DNA from: a virus
IMG/VR virus record: IMGVR_UViG_3300021960_010709
Coordinates: 1-28,075 of that record
Strand: one strand, 5' to 3'
DNA length: 28,075 bases
Position 1 is the stretch's first letter, and each line of letters opens with the position of its first letter. This document shows, one piece after another, positions 23,746 through 28,075 of this stretch. Position numbers and translations under genes: made by a program. The notes beneath the pieces were generated by a model that saw only the letters and a list, made by a program, of their open reading frames with translations, was not told the origin of the DNA and did no database searches.

Positions 23746-25067
23746 AATATATGCCTTGTTAATAATTGAACTGATAGTAGTTCAAACCTTTCAAATAATA
23801 TAAAGCCAATAATTATTGCTGGCTTAGAGATTTGTAGTTTGTGTGCTATTATTCCTATTACGGAAAAAATAGCAAACAGCAAGTAGTCTTCCCAACCCCC
23901 TGTATATTGTACACAACTCCATACAACTAGAATAAATATTACGGGAAAATAATATTTATAGGGTATATTAGTGATATAACATATTTTATTCAGAAAAAGT
24001 AACAATATAACTGCTACTATTATGGTTCCTCCCAAGAAACCAAAAATCATAGAATCAAATAGTTTTTCATCTTCAAATATAGAAGGGTCCCCTAGTTCTA
24101 TATTTAGATACATTAGTAATGCTAAAACAATAGCAGCAAAAGGGGCACCGGGAATACCAAATAAAACTGTGGTAATCATTGAGGTTGCTTTTTGCGCATT
24201 ATTAGCACCTTCGCAACCTATAACCCCTCTTATATTCCCTTTGCCAAAAGGAATTGTAGGGTTTTTTACAGAAGCTACTGTGTGTCCATATGCTATCCAG
24301 TCTGCTACTGCTCCACCTAATCCCGGTAAAAATCCTATAATTGCACCGAATATGCCACCTTTAAAAGAAATCCACCAATTTTTAAATGTTGCATAAATTC
24401 CTAGTTTAACATAGGATTTAGTAGCCTTTTTATATGGTTTTTTGTTACCAACTAGTGCGTCAAATATCTCTGGAATCGCAAAAACTCCAGCAATGACAGG
24501 CATTAGTTGTAGTCCATCTTTTAAATATTCCCAATCAAAAGTTAACCTAGATACGTTAGTTACTGGATTAGTTCCCACTAAGGCAAAAAGAATACCTAAA
24601 CCTAACCCTACAACTCCTAAATACCATTTTTTTCCTAAAACAAAGATAACACACAAAAATGCTATCAAATTAATTATCCACAGTTCAAGTGATCCTACAT
24701 ATAGATAAACGAAATCTAGTTGTCTAATAAAACAAAATACAAGAACTCCCCAAAGAATACCATTTAGAGTAGAGGAAGTTATTGCAGAAGAAAGAGCAAA
24801 ACTCGCTTTTCCTCGTTGTGCTAGTGGATATCCGTCTTGGATAGTGGCTGCAGAAGAGTTAGCTCCTGGTATCCCTAGTAAGACACTAGAAAACGTATCA
24901 GCAGTAGTTGACGCTGCAACTACTGCCATAATAAATATTAACGCTGAATATGGGTCTGGAAATATATATAGAAAACTAAATAGAATTATTAGTCCTGTTG
25001 TGGCACCAGCAGTAGGTATTAATCCTACTAACAGCCCGTATAAAACCCCTCCAATTAACTCAATCAT
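23742..25067 (-). CDS. TctA-like large membrane subunit of a TTT-family transporter
   Basis: This 441-residue protein is highly hydrophobic with about ten membrane segments. Family motifs are LLGIPGANSSAATIQDGYPLAQRG (about 63-86), FLPGLGGAVADWIAYG and NNAQKAT, and LFGIPGAPFAAIVLALL. This pattern is the TctA signature; typical TctA is ~500 residues, so this one is slightly shortened at the N-terminus. With TctC it would form a secondary transporter in the host inner membrane. No TctB (small four-helix subunit) is seen next to it. The gene overlaps the methyltransferase by 8 nt and tctC by 4 nt. Confidence 0.85.
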   Translation of the reverse strand: MIELIGGVLYGLLVGLIPTAGATTGLIILFSFLYIFPDPYSALIFIMAVVAASTTADTFSSVLLGIPGANSSAATIQDGYPLAQRGKASFALSSAITSSTLNGILWGVLVFCFIRQLDFVYLYVGSLELWIINLIAFLCVIFVLGKKWYLGVVGLGLGILFALVGTNPVTNVSRLTFDWEYLKDGLQLMPVIAGVFAIPEIFDALVGNKKPYKKATKSYVKLGIYATFKNWWISFKGGIFGAIIGFLPGLGGAVADWIAYGHTVASVKNPTIPFGKGNIRGVIGCEGANNAQKATSMITTVLFGIPGAPFAAIVLALLMYLNIELGDPSIFEDEKLFDSMIFGFLGGTIIVAVILLLFLNKICYITNIPYKYYFPVIFILVVWSCVQYTGGWEDYLLFAIFSVIGIIAHKLQISKPAIIIGFILFERFELLSVQLLTRHIL

Positions 25068-25548
25068 TTTTTAAATAGTCAAATTTAAACCTTCCGTTTG
25101 CTGCTTCTCTGATGTTAGTAGTTTTTAAGTTAAAAACTTGTCCATAATGTAGAGCAAGAGAGGTTGTCCATTTGTCATACCAAGGTAACATTGTTCCATC
25201 AACGTGAGGATACCCTGGGTTAACTTTCATCATTATTTTTCCTTGTGAATCAAGCAGAGAAACTATTTTTCTTAGTCTATCTTCAATCCACTGAATCGAA
25301 TAAAAATTTATAGAACCATAACAGATAATCAAATCATATTTACTATTTGATTTAAAATCTATAATATCAATAAGTTCGTCTGCTTCTTCACAAACTATAT
25401 CAATTCCCCAAAAAGTGTTTTTAGCGTGCTCTTTATATTGATTATGCCCACAACCAACATCTAAAACATTATTCGCAATGCTAACCGATTTTACTACATC
25501 AGGGTCAATTTCTGTTGTTTTCCAAGTTGTTTTAAAGTATTCTTTCAT
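25060..25548 (-). CDS. Class I SAM-dependent methyltransferase
   Basis: This 162-residue protein has motif I NVLDVGCGHNQY (~27-38), a GIDIVCEEADE strand 2 with an acidic end, and DLIICYGSINFYSIQW (motif IV-like). The short size suggests a small-molecule or sugar methyltransferase; the substrate is unknown. The ATG overlaps the upstream stop (ATGA), and its end overlaps tctA by 8 nt, so it is part of the transporter transcript. The link with transport is positional only. Confidence 0.75.
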   Translation of the reverse strand: MKEYFKTTWKTTEIDPDVVKSVSIANNVLDVGCGHNQYKEHAKNTFWGIDIVCEEADELIDIIDFKSNSKYDLIICYGSINFYSIQWIEDRLRKIVSLLDSQGKIMMKVNPGYPHVDGTMLPWYDKWTTSLALHYGQVFNLKTTNIREAANGRFKFDYLKND

Positions 25549-26354
25549 TCATTTTCACGTTTTTTTAAATTAACAATACTATTTTGCTTATCAATATGAT
25601 CATATATTTTTTTTCTTTCATTGTAGTATAATATGTAAGCTCTAACAGCTTTTTTTCTTGGATAAGAAAAGTTTAAAAAATTAGATAACTTTTCAAATTC
25701 TTGTTCGTACAATGAATAATCTTCTCCAAAAAAATTCTCAATATCAAGATTAAGAATTCTAGAATCTTTGTATGAATTTTCTTTATTAAATAGTTCTTTT
25801 TGTTCTTTGTAAACAAGTCTTTTTAAAAAGATATCAGGCAACCGATTAGTTACAATATTTTCGTCTGTTTTTATTACACAATTTACTATTAAATTTATAT
25901 TCGGATGCGCGTCTAATAACAGTTTTGCAGGAGTATGTGTATTTGACCATGTAAAAGATTTTTTTCCATAAACCACTTTGTTAAAAAAATCTTTCATTGT
26001 TTCTGGCTCGGTTTGTTGTAATTTATTTTTTATATCCTCGTTAATCTCTTTTTCAGTTTGCCAAGTAACTTCACATCCAGCTTTTATACTGCCTAATGTG
26101 TTAAAAACATTAGGAATATGCGCTGTTGTATAAAAATTACCACCTATAGTTTCTTGATAGTCTTGAGTCTCAGGATACTGTAAAGGACAAGTTATTTTTT
26201 CATCATAATCCCATAAATTAAAACGAGGATTCCACCAATAATCTTCCTGATGAGCAGAAATAATTCTTTGTACAGCATTCCCTCCTGACCACATAGGCCA
26301 ACACACAAAAGTAGCTTTTTCTGTTAATTTTATTCTTAATTCATCTATATGCAT
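25545..26354 (-). CDS. Unknown phage protein, sulfotransferase-like candidate
   Basis: This 269-residue protein begins KATFVCWPMWSGGNAVQRIISA (~13-34), which looks like a nucleotide-binding loop of sulfotransferase-like proteins, and ends with ILNLDIENFFGEDYSLYEQEFEKLSNFLN, a C-terminal helical pattern seen in such proteins. Apart from these two stretches no motif stands out. It is rich in Lys, Asn and Ile (extremely AT-rich DNA). The ATG at 26354 has no Shine-Dalgarno (GAAAACTGATA upstream). It is the first gene of the transporter unit and lies 12 nt after a terminator stem. Confidence 0.4.
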   Translation of the reverse strand: MHIDELRIKLTEKATFVCWPMWSGGNAVQRIISAHQEDYWWNPRFNLWDYDEKITCPLQYPETQDYQETIGGNFYTTAHIPNVFNTLGSIKAGCEVTWQTEKEINEDIKNKLQQTEPETMKDFFNKVVYGKKSFTWSNTHTPAKLLLDAHPNINLIVNCVIKTDENIVTNRLPDIFLKRLVYKEQKELFNKENSYKDSRILNLDIENFFGEDYSLYEQEFEKLSNFLNFSYPRKKAVRAYILYYNERKKIYDHIDKQNSIVNLKKRENE

Positions 26355-26365
26355 TATCAGTTTTC

Positions 26366-26393
26366 AAAAGAGTAGTCCGAAGACTACTCTTTT
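26366..26393 (-). terminator. UUCG-tetraloop terminator after the PiT gene
   Basis: A perfect 12-bp inverted repeat (26366-26377 with 26382-26393) encloses CGAA on the plus strand, which reads TTCG on the minus strand. The RNA loop is therefore C(UUCG)G, an extra-stable tetraloop. The stem ends in UUUU on the minus strand. It lies downstream of the PiT stop and upstream of the unknown 269-residue gene. Confidence 0.75.
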
Positions 26394-26422
26394 AATCTAT
26401 CATATTTTGTGTAGATTGTCAA
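26394..26422 (-). promoter_or_regulatory. Candidate promoter for the tct-containing unit
   Basis: On the minus strand the perfect -35 TTGACA (26417-26422) is followed by 17 nt and a weak -10 TAGATT (26394-26399). Predicted transcription would start inside the terminator stem (near 26387), so the hairpin and this promoter overlap. It could restart transcription just after the terminator for the genes from 26354 to 22197. Confidence 0.5.
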
Positions 26423-26435
26423 CTAAAATATTGCT

Positions 26436-27392
26436 TTAATATCCATTAGGAATAGCTATATAGTGAATGAATAGTACGATTCCGACACTGGCACCCAATC
26501 CGATCATCATTTTAAAGAAATCACGAGTTACCAACGGGAACACTTGTTTCATTTTTGTGTTTCTCACTGAGGCGATTGCTAGTTCACGACCAGTTAACAG
26601 CCCTACGAATACCCACGTGGTTGACATTGGAATATCGTTTAACTCCTTAAAGAACCATAAACACAACCAATATACTAGGTCAATGATTGTAGCTGAACGA
26701 ATATATCGAGTGCTTGTTTTTTCTAGAACGATATTTTGAATTTTACCGCCTCGCTCTCTGAACATCCATCCTAGTCCTACAACAAATACTACACTGATTA
26801 GAACCATTAAATCCCATGGAATTTGTCTGGGAAGAAACACAGCAATGTTGGCCATATCATGTGATAACCAAGTCCACCACAAAAATCCTGTAGTACACCA
26901 TTGCGCTACTCGCCAATAAGATTTATATTTTTCATTGACGGGTTCTTTCTCATTCATCACTCTAGATACGATATGCCATATTGCATATGCTGCGACAGCC
27001 GCGACTGCATATCCCATCATTGATTTCATTAGCATCTTTTCTAGCACAAATGTTGATGCAAATGCTGATAACACTAAGAATGAAGTTGAAACTGGAACTC
27101 CTATTCTAGTTAGTAGCAACAGCAAAGCCGGAGCCGTTGCATGATACCACTGCACTTCTTGCCACGGAATCTTATTTAGCCTGCCATATGAAATGTCTCC
27201 GCCATTTACATACCAGCCATACCATAATGCCCATAACAAAACAGACGACGCGGCAAACCACATCGTCTTCCAATTAAATCTCTCGTTATTAGAAGCGATC
27301 CATGTGCCGAGAGTTTGCACAGAATCGTTTGCGATGACACTATAGGCAGCTAATAAAAAGCCAATTGTCATCCATATCGTTAGGTCGGTCAT
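26436..27392 (-). CDS. PiT-family phosphate permease
   Basis: This 318-residue membrane protein has about nine to ten hydrophobic segments. It carries the two half-repeat motifs of PiT/SLC20 transporters: ANDSVQTLGTW (~21-31) and a second, diverged SHDMANIAVF (~178-187). It also has VPVSTSFLVLSAFAS and PMSTTWVFVGLLTGRELA, where the P-x-S-T-(S/T) patterns are typical of PiT membrane turns. It is shorter than E. coli PitA (499) because the central cytoplasmic loop is reduced. It would import phosphate across the host inner membrane. AAAGG lies ~9 nt ahead of the ATG. Blocks I counted are ~38-50% G+C, above its AT-rich neighbours. A Pho-box-like promoter lies upstream. Confidence 0.75.
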   Translation of the reverse strand: MTDLTIWMTIGFLLAAYSVIANDSVQTLGTWIASNNERFNWKTMWFAASSVLLWALWYGWYVNGGDISYGRLNKIPWQEVQWYHATAPALLLLLTRIGVPVSTSFLVLSAFASTFVLEKMLMKSMMGYAVAAVAAYAIWHIVSRVMNEKEPVNEKYKSYWRVAQWCTTGFLWWTWLSHDMANIAVFLPRQIPWDLMVLISVVFVVGLGWMFRERGGKIQNIVLEKTSTRYIRSATIIDLVYWLCLWFFKELNDIPMSTTWVFVGLLTGRELAIASVRNTKMKQVFPLVTRDFFKMMIGLGASVGIVLFIHYIAIPNGY

Positions 27393-27441
27393 ATTTTATA
27401 CCTTTCAGTTGTTGTTATGCAACCCTTTAGGTTACTTTTAG

Positions 27442-27475
27442 AGTATAGCATAAATATGTTACAGTTTCATTACAA
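27442..27475 (-). promoter_or_regulatory. Candidate Pho box plus -10 ahead of the PiT permease gene
   Basis: On the minus strand TTGTAATGAAACTGTAAC (27458-27475) is two 7-mers separated by 4 nt: TTGTAAT and CTGTAAC, each matching CTGTCAT at five of seven positions. It is followed after exactly 10 nt by TATACT (27442-27447), a good -10. This geometry is that of PhoB-activated promoters, where the Pho box replaces the -35. No -35 is otherwise seen. It would let the host PhoB/PhoR system induce the phage permease under phosphate starvation. Confidence 0.6.
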
Positions 27476-27519
27476 TTTCTGCCCCAAAAGAGTAAAGATA
27501 AAATCTTATTTTTTAAGTG

Positions 27520-27548
27520 TTGACGAAGATCAAAAAGTATGCTACTAT
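27520..27548 (+). promoter_or_regulatory. Extended -10 promoter reading rightward on the plus strand
   Basis: TTGACG (27520-27525) is followed after 17 nt by TACTAT (27543-27548). A TGC precedes the -10 to give an extended -10 element. Transcription is predicted to start near 27555, on the opposite strand to all adjacent genes, and to enter a GC-rich stretch with hairpins. Confidence 0.65.
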
Positions 27549-27554
27549 TGGGGC

Positions 27555-27707
27555 ATAGCTGGTAAACAACTTTAACACAGAGTGTAAAAGCTGTGGAACA
27601 AGGCTCGCACATTACACATATTGCTGTCTCGGAGAGACACAACGTAAGAACGTAGTTCTACAACGCTACGCCACCCTTGCGTCTTTCTTATCGGTAAGAT
27701 TTCTTCT
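27555..27707 (+). ncRNA. Candidate structured small RNA (antisense-oriented)
   Basis: About 150 nt after the extended -10 promoter hold no gene on either strand and are GC-richer (about 51% over 27590-27680) than the surrounding AT-rich DNA. Possible pairings: 27582-27587 with 27612-27617, continued by 27592-27595 with 27608-27611; an alternative stem 27576-27580 with 27591-27595; 27625-27630 with 27634-27639; 27651-27655 with 27666-27670; and a weak terminator-like stem 27686-27690 with 27695-27699 followed by TTTCTTCT. The 3' end overlaps the end of the DUF6065-like gene in antisense. No tRNA or tmRNA pattern was found. It could instead be a 3' structure of that gene's mRNA. Confidence 0.4.
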
Positions 27708-28075
27708 GCCACTTCTTGCGTCTATACCATTCTTTTCTGTCATTTCTCATATCCTCTCTAGTCTCATGCGCTCTTGTTAAAACCCCTTCTTTTAGGTTTG
27801 TAATAGAGCTTTTCCATTCTTGTCGTTTAAAAGGGATAACTTGAATCATCGGTGTTCCCATTTTTAGCTCAATTTGGTGACCAACATCTAGCCCTGGAAA
27901 TACACAAGGTAAGTTTACTGTATTAAAATATTGATCGGTGTCAACAATCCCCGATAACGGAACATAAGGTAATTCTGGTCTATTAAGTGGGGGCACAAAC
28001 ATGCAAGATGTGTTGGGAGAAGTTTCTATAATCCAAGGATTATAAAACTTTATTACTTTAAACTGTGAGAAGGGC
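27688..28075 (-). CDS. DUF6065-like protein, 3' part only
   Basis: The minus-strand frame is open from the window edge to the TAA at 27688, so this is the C-terminal ~128 residues of a longer protein. The segments FYNPWIIETSPNTSCMFVPPLN, LSGIVDTDQYFNTVN and KMGTPMIQVIPFKRQEW match what I recall of DUF6065 proteins, a family of unknown function found in phages and bacteria (usually ~200-250 residues). An internal ATG at 28002 is not the likely start, since the DUF-like sequence continues upstream of it. The tail is very basic (HETREDMRNDRKEWYRRKKWQKKSYR in part). No function is known. Confidence 0.7.
   Translation of the reverse strand, partial: PFSQFKVIKFYNPWIIETSPNTSCMFVPPLNRPELPYVPLSGIVDTDQYFNTVNLPCVFPGLDVGHQIELKMGTPMIQVIPFKRQEWKSSITNLKEGVLTRAHETREDMRNDRKEWYRRKKWQKKSYR

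Noticed and set aside
27427-27642. A 71-codon minus-strand frame across the promoter region
   Set aside because: It would run through the Pho box, the -10 and the plus-strand promoter, has no ribosome binding site, and its Cys/Leu-rich translation looks random.
27550-27690. tRNA or tmRNA in the GC-rich stretch
   Set aside because: No cloverleaf could be built; the only T-loop-like GUUC (27655-27658) lacks a pairing T-stem, and no CCA end or tmRNA-type 3' end is visible.
1-28075. CRISPR array, insertion sequence, integrase or attachment site
   Set aside because: No spaced short direct repeats, transposase or integrase motifs or flanking duplications were seen; the fibre repeats are in frame and contiguous.

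Overview
The window is an AT-rich (roughly one third G+C by eye), densely packed stretch of a tailed-phage genome, most likely a marine T4-like myovirus. The nucleotide and recombination genes (gp46/gp47-type SbcC/SbcD, NrdA, glutaredoxin-NrdB, PhoH, ThyX, dUTPase, PIN/5'-3' exonuclease, a Holliday-junction-type nuclease) together with a phosphate transporter and a DUF6065-type protein are typical of phages of marine bacteria such as Pelagibacter or cyanobacteria. I infer the host class from gene content only.

Layout. (1) 2-4317, plus strand: the 3' end of a repetitive tail-fibre-like gene, a radical SAM enzyme, and a run of small virion or virion-associated genes (a conserved helical protein, a small basic protein, a beta-helix protein, four small conserved proteins). 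It ends at a bidirectional terminator (about 4316-4347) where the two transcription directions converge. (2) 4346-7090, minus: a sugar and small-molecule block with a nicotianamine-synthase-like methyltransferase, a GT-B glycosyltransferase, a eukaryotic-type phosphomannomutase and a TagD-like cytidylyltransferase. (3) 7087-9382, minus: ThyX, a small membrane protein, dUTPase and exonuclease, behind a near-consensus sigma70 promoter at 9408-9436. (4) 9449-14085, minus: a cassette with a StrB1-like amidinotransferase, a PLP aminotransferase-fold protein, a 2OG-Fe(II) oxygenase, a StrG-like oxygenase fused to a LIC12192-like domain, and a glycosyltransferase-like protein. (5) 14051-22159, minus: nuclease, PhoH, a 43-aa Cys-rich protein, Grx-NrdB, NrdA, gp46, a PP-loop ATPase and gp47, almost all overlapping or abutting. 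(6) 22197-26354, minus: a host-metabolism cassette with a sulfotransferase-like protein, TctC, TctA, a methyltransferase and an unknown protein, behind an overlapping terminator/promoter. (7) 26436-28075: a PiT-family phosphate permease preceded by a candidate Pho box plus -10, an opposite-strand extended -10 promoter reading into a GC-rich structured stretch (candidate small RNA), and the 3' part of a DUF6065-like gene.

How it works together. Blocks 3 and 5 supply dNTPs and process DNA. PiT and TctAC would import phosphate and a carboxylate (or similar) ligand during infection. Blocks 2 and 4 look like pathways that activate and decorate sugars or make a guanidino compound. The best candidates for something undescribed are block 4, with its streptomycin-pathway-like trio, and the 27442-27707 regulatory knot, where a Pho box and an oppositely directed structured RNA candidate lie side by side. 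Repeated 4- and 8-nt stop/start overlaps imply extensive translational coupling.
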